DNA of 64,000 bases from Pseudomonas nitroreducens (lineage in GTDB: Bacteria; Pseudomonadota; Gammaproteobacteria; Pseudomonadales; Pseudomonadaceae): positions 1-64,000 of the forward strand of contig NZ_JALJXP010000017.1 in NCBI RefSeq assembly GCF_024170165.1. The letters are read 5' to 3'. Shown here piece by piece: positions 55,473-64,000 of the stretch. Position 1 is the stretch's first letter; each line of letters opens with the position of its first letter. The translations under genes and the position numbers were made by a program. The notes beneath the pieces were generated by a model. That model was not told the origin of the DNA and searched no databases. It was given only the letters and a program-made list of their open reading frames with translations.

Positions 55473-57596
55473 TCAGTTCTGCCCAACGGTGGCAACGATC
55501 GTGACTTGTTTGTTGTCGGGGATTTCCTGGTAAGCCAGCACGTTCATGGTGGGAACCGCCATCCGGGCGAATCGCGACATCATCGCGCGGATGGGACCTG
55601 CCACCAGCAGAATCGCCGGCTTGCCGAGCATCTCCTGACGCTGCGCCGCTTCAACCATCGAGCGTTGCAGCTTTTCGGCCATTCCGGGTTCCAGCAACAT
55701 GCCTTCTTCGGAGCCCTGTCCGGCCTTCTGAAGACTATTGAGCAATATCTGTTCCAACCTGGGTTCCAGAGTGATCACAGGCAGCTCCGGCTCTAGTCCC
55801 ACAATGGTTTGCACGATTGCGCGGGACAGCGCGACGCGAACTGCCGCCACCATCGCGGCGGGATCTTGACTCTTCACCGCCACGTTGGCGATGGCTTCCG
55901 CGATGGTACGGATGTCACGTACCGGCACCTGTTCCTGCAGCAGCGCCTGAAGGACCTTGAGCAGCGTCGACAGGGAAATCATCCCTGGCACCAGCTCTTC
56001 GGCGAGCTTGGGCGACGTCTTGGCCAGCAGCTGCATCAATTGCTGGACTTCCTCATGGCCGAGCAGCTCATGGGCGTGCTTGTGCAGCACCTGGTTCAGG
56101 TGGGTGGCGACCACGGTGCTGGCATCCACCACGGTGTAGCCCAGGGACTGCGCCTGGTCGCGCTGCGAGGCCTCGATCCAGACGGCCTCCAGGCCGAAGG
56201 CCGGGTCCTTGCCGGCGATGCCGTTGAGGGTGCCGAACACCTGGCCGGGGTTGATCGCCAGGTCGCGGTCCGGATAGATCTCGGCTTCCGCCACGCTGAC
56301 GCCCATGAGCGTCAGACGATAGGCGTTGGGCAGCAAATCGAGGTTGTCGCGGATGTGTACCGACGGCATCAGGAAGCCCAGGTCCTGGGACAGCTTCTTG
56401 CGCACCCCCTTGATCCGCGCCAGCAGCTGGCCGCCCTGGTTGCGGTCCACCAGCGGAATCAGTCGGTAGCCTACTTCCAGGCCGACCATATCCACCGGGG
56501 TCACGTCGTCCCAACCCAGCTCCTTGGTCTGCTCGGCGCGCTGGGCGGGCAGCAGTTCCTGCTGGGTCTGGGCTTCCTGTTCGGCCTTCTGGGTGGCCTT
56601 GCGCTGGCGCTGCCAGATCATCCAGGCGCCGCCGGCAGCCAGGCCGCCGAGGCCGACGAAGGACACGTGCGGCATGCCCGGGACCAGGCCCATGGCGATC
56701 AGGATGATGGCGGAGATGGCCAGCGCCTTGGGCGAGGCGAACATCTGCCGGTTGACCTGCTGGCCCATGTCCTCGGAGCTGGAGACACGGGTCACCATGA
56801 TGGCGGCGGCGGTCGACAGCAGCAGCGAGGGCAGCTGCGCCACCAGACCGTCACCGATGGTCAGCAGGGCATAGACCTTGCCGGCGTCGCCGAAGCTCAT
56901 CGCGTGCTGGATCATGCCGATGGCCACGCCACCGATGAGGTTGATGAAGAGGATCAGCAGGCCGGCGACGGCGTCACCGCGGACGAATTTGCTGGCACCG
57001 TCCATGGAACCGTAGAAGTCGGCCTCCTGGGCCACTTCAGCGCGGCGCTTCTTGGCCTCCGCCTGCTCGATCAGGCCGGCGTTGAGGTCGGCGTCGATGG
57101 CCATCTGCTTGCCGGGCATGGCGTCGAGGGTGAAACGCGCGCTCACCTCGGAGATGCGGCCGGCACCCTTGGTGACCACCACGAAGTTGATGATCATGAG
57201 GATCGCGAAGACCACGATACCGACGACGTAGTTGCCGCCGATCACCACTTCGCCGAACGCCTGGATCACCTTGCCCGCGGCCGCGTGGCCGTCGTGGCCG
57301 TGGAGCAGCACGACGCGGGTGGACGCGACGTTCAGCGCCAGGCGCAGCAGGGTGGCGACCAGCAGGATGGTCGGGAACACGGCGAAGTCCAGCGGGCGCA
57401 GGGCGTACACGCTGACCAGCAGGACGACGATGGACAGGGCGATGTTGAAGGTGAACAGCACATCCAGCAGGAACGGCGGGATGGGCAGGGTCATCATCGC
57501 CAGCATGGCGAGCAACAGCAGCGGCACACCGAGGTTGCCCCGGCTTAGCCCTACCAGATTGCTGCGAACAGTGCCGATCAGTTGCGTACGATCCAC
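55473..57596 (-). CDS. flhA: Flagellar export gate protein FlhA
   Basis: 707 residues from a GTG with AGGGGAAA upstream. Eight membrane helices in the first 340 residues, the FHIPEP signature region (RFTLDAMPGKQMAIDADLNAG), and a large cytoplasmic ring domain. It forms the nonameric export gate. A sigma-54-like site lies 83 bases upstream. Confidence 0.96.
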   Translation of the reverse strand: MDRTQLIGTVRSNLVGLSRGNLGVPLLLLAMLAMMTLPIPPFLLDVLFTFNIALSIVVLLVSVYALRPLDFAVFPTILLVATLLRLALNVASTRVVLLHGHDGHAAAGKVIQAFGEVVIGGNYVVGIVVFAILMIINFVVVTKGAGRISEVSARFTLDAMPGKQMAIDADLNAGLIEQAEAKKRRAEVAQEADFYGSMDGASKFVRGDAVAGLLILFINLIGGVAIGMIQHAMSFGDAGKVYALLTIGDGLVAQLPSLLLSTAAAIMVTRVSSSEDMGQQVNRQMFASPKALAISAIILIAMGLVPGMPHVSFVGLGGLAAGGAWMIWQRQRKATQKAEQEAQTQQELLPAQRAEQTKELGWDDVTPVDMVGLEVGYRLIPLVDRNQGGQLLARIKGVRKKLSQDLGFLMPSVHIRDNLDLLPNAYRLTLMGVSVAEAEIYPDRDLAINPGQVFGTLNGIAGKDPAFGLEAVWIEASQRDQAQSLGYTVVDASTVVATHLNQVLHKHAHELLGHEEVQQLMQLLAKTSPKLAEELVPGMISLSTLLKVLQALLQEQVPVRDIRTIAEAIANVAVKSQDPAAMVAAVRVALSRAIVQTIVGLEPELPVITLEPRLEQILLNSLQKAGQGSEEGMLLEPGMAEKLQRSMVEAAQRQEMLGKPAILLVAGPIRAMMSRFARMAVPTMNVLAYQEIPDNKQVTIVATVGQN

Positions 57597-57678
57597 CCGA
57601 ATTTCCCCTGCGCGTTGGTGACCGAGGCGGCCACCGGATCAAACTTTTGACGCCCAACCGGGCATCCGCACAGGGTTT

Positions 57679-57695
57679 TGCAGGAAGCGTTCCAA
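57679..57695 (-). promoter_or_regulatory. Candidate sigma-54 (RpoN) promoter for flhA
   Basis: Minus strand TTGGAACGCTTCCTGCA: the invariant GG and GC are exactly ten bases apart and 14 of 17 positions fit YTGGCACGRNNNTTGCW. FlhA is a FleQ/RpoN-dependent class II gene in P. aeruginosa. Confidence 0.7.
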
Positions 57696-57711
57696 CTTCT
57701 TCGAAACGGTT

Positions 57712-58296
57712 TCAGGAACTGTCTCTCACCAGTTTGAAGGTGCCGTCCTTGAAGCTGCCCGCCACCGCGCAGGTGGATTGGTTTGCGTCGCTTCGCGCCT
57801 CGAAACGGTAGTGGCCGGACATCACGCCGTACTCGGTGTCGTCCTCGCTGCGAACGATCTCCACGCGGTCGATCACCAGCTCGCCATGACTGGCCCGCAG
57901 GGCGTCTTCGGGCATCTCCTGGAAGAGTACCGCCGCGCCCTCCCTCAGCCTCGCCCGGCCCTCACGCTGCGGAGCGATGGCGTAGCGCCCGGAAAGCTTC
58001 GACGGGTCACGGCGCAACTGGTCCTGTGCGGTGGTCAGGTGGAATTGCGCAGTGAGCGTCGCCGGGTGACCGCCCTGCCCCTGCACCGCCAGCGGCACGC
58101 CGACCACCAGCTGGTTGTCGCCGCTGAGCTGGGCGACGTAGAGCGAGCCCCACCAGCGATCCGTCACCTGGGCCTCATGCTGTGTGCCGCAGACCTGCAG
58201 GCGGTACTGCGTCGTCGGCGTGTCGGGCGCGCAAGCGCCGCACAGGCCAATCCCCACGGCCATCGCCAGAACCCTGAAACAGCCCCTTTCGCTCAT
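57712..58296 (-). CDS. Secreted protein of unknown function
   Basis: 194 residues. A signal peptide (FRVLAMAVGIGLCGACAPD) with Cys at 19 and 22 but no perfect lipobox; it may still be a lipoprotein. The mature part is mixed beta with VCGTQHEAQV and STCAVAGSFKDG. No family recognised. It sits between the TPM-domain gene and flhA inside the flagellar block. Confidence 0.7.
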   Translation of the reverse strand: MSERGCFRVLAMAVGIGLCGACAPDTPTTQYRLQVCGTQHEAQVTDRWWGSLYVAQLSGDNQLVVGVPLAVQGQGGHPATLTAQFHLTTAQDQLRRDPSKLSGRYAIAPQREGRARLREGAAVLFQEMPEDALRASHGELVIDRVEIVRSEDDTEYGVMSGHYRFEARSDANQSTCAVAGSFKDGTFKLVRDSS

Positions 58297-58398
58297 CGTC
58301 CTTCTCCGTGCAGCGTCCCGGCGCGCGAGGGCTGGCGCCCTCGCCTCGAAGGTTCGACCGGTGCTTCCCGGCGAAAGGTTCCCCTGTCTTAAGGCCGG

Positions 58399-59679
58399 TC
58401 ACCAGCTCCCGGACGCACCGCCCCCGCCACTGGAACCACCGCCGCCGGAGAACCCGCCGCCCGAACTGCCACCGGACGATCCGCTCGAAGAACTGCCGCC
58501 CGAGCTCGAACTGCTGCCCGCGCCGCCCTGCCCCGCGGCGAACACCACCAGCCCCGGCAGGCACATGAAGGGCAGCACCAGCAGCCAGTTCAGCGGGGCC
58601 GCCAGCGCACCGGCGAAGCAGCCGATCAGCAGGTACAGGCCGATGAATACCCCCAGGCGCCAGTAGAAAGCCTTATGCCCGACTGCCGCCTGGCTGGCCT
58701 TGCGGCCTTTGCGCCGCTTGCGCGGCCCGCGCCAGACCTCGCGCATCATCGAGACCAGCAGCCACCAGAGGCCGATGACCATCGCCACACCCAGCGGAGC
58801 CGCCAGCGCATAGACCCACAGCAGGCCGCCGAAGCGCGGCGTCAGGAAGCCGAGCAGGATGCAGTAGGCGATCAGCCCCAGCACGCTGTAGAACACCACC
58901 CGCGCCGTCCACAACGCGCCGAAGGTAGCGCCGCCGACCAGCAAGCAGATCGGCGTGACGGCAACCACTCCCAGCGCATCCTGACCGCCCGCCAGCAGTG
59001 CCACCAGCACGACCACCACCGCGCAGAACGCCAGAGCGCCGCGCCAGCCCATCCGCCGTGCGACGAGCAGCACGCCACCCACCCCACCGGCCACGAAGGA
59101 CGCCAGCAGCAGCCAGGCCTCCAGCGGGAAGCTCAAGGGTTCCGGCGTCGGCTCCGACAGCGCCTCGCCATCGACCAGCAGGATCAGCGCATCCACCGCC
59201 GACTCGATGCCGCCGGCATAGTCGTCCTGACGGAAGGCCGGCGCCATGCGCTCGCGGATGATGCGCCCGGCCAGCACATCGGGAATCGCGCCCTCCAGGC
59301 CATAGCCGACCTCGATGCGCATCAGGTGGTCGTCCTTCGCCACCACCAGCAGCACGCCGTCGTCGACGCCCTTGCGGCCGAGCTTCCAGAGGTTGAAGAG
59401 TTTGTGGGAGAAGGCCTCGATGCCCATCGTGCCGACGGTTGGAAGCATGACCACGGCGATCTGCGCACCGCGGCGATCTTCCAGGGCCTTGAGCTTGTCG
59501 ATCAGATGGGACTTGGCGGCGGGATCGAGGGTGCCGGTGACGTCCACCACGCGCTCGTTCAGCGGCAGCAGTACACCGCCGTCGGCTGGCGAGTCTGCCC
59601 AGACGGGCTGGAAGCAGGTGAAGAGACAGAGCAACAGCCAGAACGCGAAGCGCAGGCCGGCGAAGGAGTCCCGAAGCAT
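58399..59679 (-). CDS. TPM-domain membrane protein (YgcG type)
   Basis: 426 residues. Signal/membrane helix (about 8-28), a periplasmic TPM domain (about 35-170; VVDVTGTLDP, LKALEDRRGAQIAVVMLPTVG, GVDDGVLLVVAKDDHLMRIEVGYGLEG), several membrane helices (190-270, 280-330, 355-390) and a Gly/Ser-rich tail (GGSSGGGFSGGGGSSGGGG). TPM domains occur in photosystem repair and envelope proteins; role here unknown. ATG 59679 follows GAGGAAA. Confidence 0.82.
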   Translation of the reverse strand: MLRDSFAGLRFAFWLLLCLFTCFQPVWADSPADGGVLLPLNERVVDVTGTLDPAAKSHLIDKLKALEDRRGAQIAVVMLPTVGTMGIEAFSHKLFNLWKLGRKGVDDGVLLVVAKDDHLMRIEVGYGLEGAIPDVLAGRIIRERMAPAFRQDDYAGGIESAVDALILLVDGEALSEPTPEPLSFPLEAWLLLASFVAGGVGGVLLVARRMGWRGALAFCAVVVVLVALLAGGQDALGVVAVTPICLLVGGATFGALWTARVVFYSVLGLIAYCILLGFLTPRFGGLLWVYALAAPLGVAMVIGLWWLLVSMMREVWRGPRKRRKGRKASQAAVGHKAFYWRLGVFIGLYLLIGCFAGALAAPLNWLLVLPFMCLPGLVVFAAGQGGAGSSSSSGGSSSSGSSGGSSGGGFSGGGGSSGGGGASGSW

Positions 59680-59767
59680 GAAACGTTTCCTCGGCTGAAC
59701 AGGCCGCCCGGAGCCTTCGACGCCGGGCACGAGCCGACCATCCTACTGCACGCCTGGCGCCTGCGGG

Positions 59768-60904
59768 TCACTCATCGCGGCGCAGGTCCGGCGGGATCGG
59801 CAGGTTCGGCATCGGTCCCGGGCGCTTGCCTTTGCCGGCGCGGTACTGCTTGAGCTGGTAGACGTAGGCCAGCACCTGGGCCACGGCGAGGTAGAGCCCA
59901 GCAGGAATCTCGTGGTCGAGCTCGGTGGAGTAGTAGACCGCCCGCGCCAGCGCCGGCGATTCGAGCACCGTGACCTTGTGCTCCTGGGCGATCTCGCGAA
60001 TCTTCAGCGCCATGAAGTCGTTGCCCTTGGCCAGCAGGCGCGGCGCGCCGCCCTTCTCGGCGTCGTACTGCAGGGCTACGGCGAAGTGGGTCGGGTTGGT
60101 GATGACCACGTCGGCCTGCGGCACCGCCTGCATCATCCGCCGGTTGGCCATCTCGCGCTGCATCTGGCGGACCTTGGCCTTGACCTCCGGCTTGCCCTCG
60201 GAGTCCTTGTACTCGTCCTTGACCTCCTGCTTGGTCATCATCAGCTTCTTGCGGTTGTCCCAGAGCTGGAAGGGAACGTCCGCGGCGGCGATGAAGATGA
60301 TGCTGCAGGCCAGCCAGAAGGCGCTCCAGCCGACGATCCGGGCGCTGTGCACCATGGCCTGCTCCAGCGGCTCATGGGAGATCGCCAGGAGGTCGTCCTG
60401 ATCGGACTTGAGCACCAGGATCGCCACGATCAGCACCAGCACGAACTTGGCCAGTGCCTTGAGCAGCTCGGTGAGCGAGCGCAACGAGAACATGCGCTTG
60501 AGCCCGGCCAGCGGGTTCATCCGGCTGAACTTGGGCGCCAGCGCCTCGGCGGAGAACAGCCAGCCGCCCAGCGCGACCGGGCCGACCAGCGCCGCGAGCA
60601 GCAGCACGGCAAGGATCGGCCAGACCGCATCGGCGCCGATCTTGCCGCCGGCGATCAACAGGTTGAGCATGCTCTCGCTGTTCATCACCGTGGCGCGGTC
60701 CAGTTCGAAACTGCCGCGCATCAGGCGCATCAGCGCATCGGCCAGGCTGGCGCCGAACATCAGCAGCGCTCCGGCGCCGGCCAGGAGCACGGCCAGGGTG
60801 TTCAGCTCCTTGGACCGGGGGAGCTGGCCCTTCTCGCGCGCCTCCCGGCGCCGTTTCTCTGTGGGTTCCTCTGTCTTGTCTTCGCTACTGTCGTTCTCGG
60901 CCAT
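59768..60904 (-). CDS. flhB: Flagellar export switch protein FlhB
   Basis: 378 residues: basic N-terminus, four membrane helices (about 36-56, 95-115, 150-168, 190-210) and the autocleaving cytoplasmic domain with NPTH at 270-273. It selects export substrates, switching from rod/hook to filament class. ATG overlaps the fliR stop by one base (TGATG). Confidence 0.96.
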   Translation of the reverse strand: MAENDSSEDKTEEPTEKRRREAREKGQLPRSKELNTLAVLLAGAGALLMFGASLADALMRLMRGSFELDRATVMNSESMLNLLIAGGKIGADAVWPILAVLLLAALVGPVALGGWLFSAEALAPKFSRMNPLAGLKRMFSLRSLTELLKALAKFVLVLIVAILVLKSDQDDLLAISHEPLEQAMVHSARIVGWSAFWLACSIIFIAAADVPFQLWDNRKKLMMTKQEVKDEYKDSEGKPEVKAKVRQMQREMANRRMMQAVPQADVVITNPTHFAVALQYDAEKGGAPRLLAKGNDFMALKIREIAQEHKVTVLESPALARAVYYSTELDHEIPAGLYLAVAQVLAYVYQLKQYRAGKGKRPGPMPNLPIPPDLRRDE

Positions 60905-61680
60905 CAGCGGGCCCCCACGAGTTCGCGAAGCAGGCGCAGGCCTTCACTGGCCAGCGCCTGGTACTGGGTGAGTATCTCGGCACTGCCAATCCAGACAATG
61001 ACGAAACCCATGATCAGGGTGAGCGGGAAACCGATCGAGAAGATGTTCAGCTGTGGCGCCGCGCGGGTCATCGCGCCGAACGCCAGGTTGATGACCAGCA
61101 GCGCGGTGATCGCCGGCAAGGCGATCATCAGGCCGGCGCCCAGCACCCAGCCGAGCTTGCCGGCCACGCTGATGAAGTGGTTGCTCGACAGCCCTTCGCC
61201 CACCGGTAGCGTGGTGAAGCTTTCCGCCAGCACCTCGAACACCACCAGGTGGCCGTTCATCGAGAGGAACAGCAGGGTCACCAGCATGGTGAAGAACTGT
61301 CCCAGCACCGGCACCGAGATGCCGTTGGTGGGGTCGACCATGGACGCGAAGCCCAGGCCCATCTGCATGGAGATGATCTGCCCGGAAATGACGAAGGCAT
61401 GGAACATGAGCTGCAGGACGAAGCCGAGCATGGCGCCGACGAGGATTTCCTGGGCGATGTAGACCATCGCCTTGAGGCTCAAGGCATCCACCTGCGGCAT
61501 CGGCGGCAGGTTGGGCGTCAGCGCCACGGCAATGGCCACGGCCAGGTACAGACGCACGCGGGTCGGGACCAGCTGGGTACCGATGATCGGCATCACCATC
61601 AGCATGGCGGCGATACGGAACAGCGGGAATAGGAAGGCCCCGATCCAGCCGCCGATCTGCGCGTTGCTGAGCTCGAGCAT
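60904..61680 (-). CDS. fliR: Flagellar export gate protein FliR
   Basis: 258 residues, about six hydrophobic segments, with PIIGTQLVPTRVRLYLAVAIA and QMGLGFASMVDPTNG typical of FliR. Part of the FliP5Q4R1 core channel. One-base overlap with fliQ. Confidence 0.95.
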   Translation of the reverse strand: MLELSNAQIGGWIGAFLFPLFRIAAMLMVMPIIGTQLVPTRVRLYLAVAIAVALTPNLPPMPQVDALSLKAMVYIAQEILVGAMLGFVLQLMFHAFVISGQIISMQMGLGFASMVDPTNGISVPVLGQFFTMLVTLLFLSMNGHLVVFEVLAESFTTLPVGEGLSSNHFISVAGKLGWVLGAGLMIALPAITALLVINLAFGAMTRAAPQLNIFSIGFPLTLIMGFVIVWIGSAEILTQYQALASEGLRLLRELVGAR

Positions 61681-61949
61681 CAGCCGATCAGCGTCGGGAT
61701 GCTGGCGATCAGCGACTGGGTGTATTCCATCAGCTGCCGCAGCAGCCAGGGGCCCAGCACGATGAGGGTGAGCAGCACCACCAGCAGGCGTGGCAGGAAG
61801 CTCAGGGTCTGCTCGTTGATCTGCGTGGCGGCCTGGAACATCGCCACGATCAGGCCCACCAGCAGGCTGGGCAGCACCAGGATGCCGACCATCACGGCAG
61901 TCAGCCAGAGCGCTTCACGGAACAGGTCGACGGCGACTTCGGGGGTCAT
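61680..61949 (-). CDS. fliQ: Flagellar export gate protein FliQ
   Basis: 89 residues with two membrane hairpin helices (about 15-38 and 53-75); AMFQAATQINEQTLSFLP is the family signature. 34 bases after fliP. Confidence 0.95.
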   Translation of the reverse strand: MTPEVAVDLFREALWLTAVMVGILVLPSLLVGLIVAMFQAATQINEQTLSFLPRLLVVLLTLIVLGPWLLRQLMEYTQSLIASIPTLIG

Positions 61950-61983
61950 GGCTGCTCCTGTCGTTCAGCAAAGGGGTTCATCG

Positions 61984-62775
61984 CTAGACCGTCCCGAAAC
62001 TGCCGGCGAGCGTGCCGATGATCAACGCCCAGCCGTCCACCAGGACGAACAGCATGATCTTGAACGGCAACGAGATGATCAGCGGCGAGAGCATCATCAT
62101 GCCCATCGCCATCAGCACGCTGGACACCACCAGGTCGATGATCAGGAACGGAATGAAGATCATGAAACCGATCTGGAAGGCAGTCTTCAACTCCGAAGTG
62201 ACGAACGCCGGCACCAGGATGGTCAGGGGCGTGGCGTCGGCGCTGGCGATGTCGGTGCGCTTGGACAGCCGGACGAACAGCTCCAGGTCCGACTGCCGGG
62301 TCTGCGCCAGCATGAAGGCCTTGAGCGGGACCTCGGCGCGGGTGATCGCTTCCTGCGCGGGGATCTGCTCGCTCAGGTAAGGCTGCAGCGCGGTCGTGTT
62401 GATCTTGTCGAACACCGGTGCCATGACGAACAGGGTGAGGAACATCGCCAGGCCGATCAGCACCTGGTTCGACGGCGTGCTCTGCAGGCCCAGCGCCTGG
62501 CGCAGGATGGAGAAGACGATGATGATCCGGGTGAAGCTGGTCATCAGCATGACGAACGCCGGGATGAAACTCAGCGCGGTCATGATCAGCAGGATCTGCA
62601 GGCTGACCGAGTACTCCTGCTGCCCCTGCGGGTTGGTGGTCACGGTGATCGCCGTCAGCTGCGTCGGATCGGCGGCGAAGGCCGGCGGCGCCATCAGCGC
62701 CAGCAGGCCCAGGAGCAGCGGCGCGACTGCCTTGAGCGCACCGATCAGAGCGGAGAGAGTAGGCGAACGGGTCAC
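61984..62775 (-). CDS. fliP: Flagellar export gate protein FliP
   Basis: 263 residues from a GTG that overlaps the fliO stop (GTGA). Signal peptide (to about 35), then the FliP core: [37 protein letters not shown] and [20 protein letters not shown]. No better in-frame ATG exists near the N-terminus. Confidence 0.95.
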   Translation of the reverse strand: MTRSPTLSALIGALKAVAPLLLGLLALMAPPAFAADPTQLTAITVTTNPQGQQEYSVSLQILLIMTALSFIPAFVMLMTSFTRIIIVFSILRQALGLQSTPSNQVLIGLAMFLTLFVMAPVFDKINTTALQPYLSEQIPAQEAITRAEVPLKAFMLAQTRQSDLELFVRLSKRTDIASADATPLTILVPAFVTSELKTAFQIGFMIFIPFLIIDLVVSSVLMAMGMMMLSPLIISLPFKIMLFVLVDGWALIIGTLAGSFGTV

Positions 62776-63248
62776 TGCGGGCGGCCCTTGTCCTTGTTCA
62801 GCAATTCCAGCAGACGCTGGGCGAATTCCGGCTGCGCCGGTTCCGATTCGGCGGCATGCACCGGCTGGCGCATGACGTGCAGCGGGGTGATGCGACCGGG
62901 CGTCAGGCCCAGCAGCACCTGTTCCTCGCCGACCTGCACCAGCACCAGGCGATCCCGCGGACCGAGGGACTGGCTGGAAATCAGGCGGATCGCCTGGTTG
63001 CCGCGCGGCACCACCTGTTGCACCCGGCGCACCAGCCAGGCCAGCAGGAAGATCAGCCCGACCACCAGCACCAGGCCCAGCAGCAACTGCATCAGTTGCG
63101 CGCCGGCACTGCCGGTGATGATGCTCGGCGTGGAACTGGCGTGGACGATGGCCGGATTGGATGCCGGCGCCTTGGCCTCTTCGCCCAGGGCGAAGAAGGA
63201 CAGCCCGGCCAGCGGCAGGACGGCGAGATTCGCGAGCAGGCGGCCCAT
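62772..63248 (-). CDS. fliO: Flagellar biosynthesis protein FliO
   Basis: 158 residues. N-terminal hydrophobic segment (about 5-22) that may be a signal peptide, a membrane helix (about 50-68), then a basic cytoplasmic domain ([23 protein letters not shown] split across 85-110). It stabilises the FliP ring during assembly. One base after fliN. Confidence 0.92.
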   Translation of the reverse strand: MGRLLANLAVLPLAGLSFFALGEEAKAPASNPAIVHASSTPSIITGSAGAQLMQLLLGLVLVVGLIFLLAWLVRRVQQVVPRGNQAIRLISSQSLGPRDRLVLVQVGEEQVLLGLTPGRITPLHVMRQPVHAAESEPAQPEFAQRLLELLNKDKGRPQ

Positions 63249-63249
63249 G

Positions 63250-63717
63250 TCAGCGCAGCTTCTTGATGCGTTCGCTGGGGCTGATCACGTCGGTGAGGCG
63301 GATGCCGAACTTCTCGTTCACCACCACCACCTCGCCGTGGGCGATCAGGGTGCCGTTGACCAGCACGTCCAGCGGCTCGCCAGCCAGGCGATCGAGTTCG
63401 ATCACCGAGCCCTGGTTGAGTTGCAGCAGGTTGCGGATGTTGATGTCGGTATGCCCGACCTCCATGGAAATGGTCACCGGAATATCCAGGATCACGTCCA
63501 GGTTGGGGCCTTCCAGCCCGGCGATCATCGGCGTCTTGGGCGCCATGCCGAACTCTTCCATCGGTGCGCGTGGTGCGGCAGGCACGGCCGGAGCCGCAGC
63601 GCCGGCCATCATCGCGTCGATGTCGTCCTGGTTGGCGTCACCGGATTCGGAGAGGGCCGCAGCCCACTCATCGGCCAGCGCCTGTTCTTCGGGGGTCACG
63701 TTTTCTTCATCAGACAT
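63250..63717 (-). CDS. fliN: Flagellar motor switch protein FliN
   Basis: 155 residues. An acidic, Ala-rich N-terminus (1-70) precedes the SpoA domain (about 72-152; LDVILDIPVTISMEVGHTDI, NEKFGIRLTDVISP). C-ring component that binds CheY-P and the export ATPase complex. GGACCC region upstream; 22 bases after fliM. Confidence 0.95.
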   Translation of the reverse strand: MSDEENVTPEEQALADEWAAALSESGDANQDDIDAMMAGAAAPAVPAAPRAPMEEFGMAPKTPMIAGLEGPNLDVILDIPVTISMEVGHTDINIRNLLQLNQGSVIELDRLAGEPLDVLVNGTLIAHGEVVVVNEKFGIRLTDVISPSERIKKLR

Positions 63718-63739
63718 GGTGGGTCCTCGTGGGATCCGC

Positions 63740-64000
63740 TCAGCGCAAGCGCTCGAGAGGATCGAGAATCTGCAAGGCCAGGTTGCCCTTGTGCGAACCC
63801 AGCTTGACCTTGAAGGAAGGCACGCCGTTGGCGCGCATGATCATGTATTCGGGCAGCTCCACCGGGATCACGTCGCCCGGCTGCATGTGCAGGATGTCGC
63901 GCAGCTTGAGCTGGCGGCGCACGACGGTGGCACCCACCGGCACGCTGACGTCGAGGATGTCTTCGCGCAGGGCATTGATCCAGCGCTCGTCCTGGTCGTC
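63740..64000 (-). CDS. fliM: Flagellar motor switch protein FliM, C-terminal part
   Basis: The last 86 residues only; the frame is open to the window edge. DDERWINALREDIL-like and LDVSVPVGATVVRRQLKLRD lead into the C-terminal SpoA domain (MQPGDVIPVELPEYMIM, NLALQILDPLERLR). First gene of the export block as seen here. Confidence 0.93.
   Translation of the reverse strand, partial: DDQDERWINALREDILDVSVPVGATVVRRQLKLRDILHMQPGDVIPVELPEYMIMRANGVPSFKVKLGSHKGNLALQILDPLERLR

Overview
The window is G+C-rich chromosomal DNA of a Pseudomonas, most likely from the P. aeruginosa side of the genus. This rests on gene content and order (ihfB/lapAB/wbpLM; zwf-pgl-eda with divergent hexR; the complete ccmABCDEFGHI set; and the fliMNOPQR-flhB-flhA-flhF-fleN-fliA-cheYZAB-motCD-parC-parP-cheW run typical of polar single-flagellum pseudomonads) and on the 'GTAGGAGCG...' type of REP palindromes. 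I saw no insertion sequence, prophage, plasmid gene or CRISPR array.

Layout. 1-6.6 kb, minus strand: ihfB, lapA, lapB, then wbpK-like/wbpL/wbpM sugar-nucleotide and lipid-carrier genes (start of O-antigen synthesis) and a secreted ComEA-type helix-hairpin-helix protein. A tRNA-like 3' fragment lies at the extreme left edge. 6.7-12.1 kb: azoreductase, a small secreted protein, a LysR regulator, an alpha/beta hydrolase, a periplasmic cyclophilin and an ABC half-transporter. 12.2-16.3 kb: the glucose-6-phosphate/Entner-Doudoroff operon zwf-pgl-eda facing its repressor gene hexR, with a strong palindrome between them.

16.4-32.4 kb is a housekeeping/accessory patchwork: a second-type peptide deformylase, an ArcD-like arginine/ornithine antiporter with a candidate ANR site, a CvfB-like S1 protein, an MsbA-like ABC exporter, an AI-2E family permease, a C39-like cysteine-peptidase fold protein, a pseudouridine-synthase homologue whose catalytic aspartate appears replaced, a crotonase, a KefB/C antiporter, a lipoyl-ligase-like protein with a duplicated start site, and a membrane diguanylate cyclase. 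Three REP loci punctuate the left half.

32.4-39.4 kb is the cytochrome c maturation operon ccmABCDEFGHI (minus strand, mostly 4-base stop/start overlaps), ending in a small lipoprotein gene and preceded by a hexapeptide-repeat acyltransferase. 40.2-43.0 kb holds a separate plus-strand unit: a near-perfect sigma-28 promoter driving a FliK-like protein translationally coupled to a free-standing FlhB-C-domain protein, convergent with a receiver-like protein whose ribosome binding site is buried in a hairpin.

43.1-64 kb, all minus strand, is the flagellar export/chemotaxis block. Reading in transcription order: fliM (partial)-fliN-fliO-fliP-fliQ-fliR-flhB (export gate and C-ring), two non-flagellar envelope genes, flhA (with a candidate RpoN promoter)-flhF-fleN-fliA (placement, number and late sigma factor), then cheY-cheZ-cheA-cheB-motC-motD-parC-parP-cheW and a DUF2802-type gene. 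CheA carries four copies of a short acidic motif in its linker that resembles the ParP-contacting 'LID' region, which fits the presence of parC and parP in the same operon.
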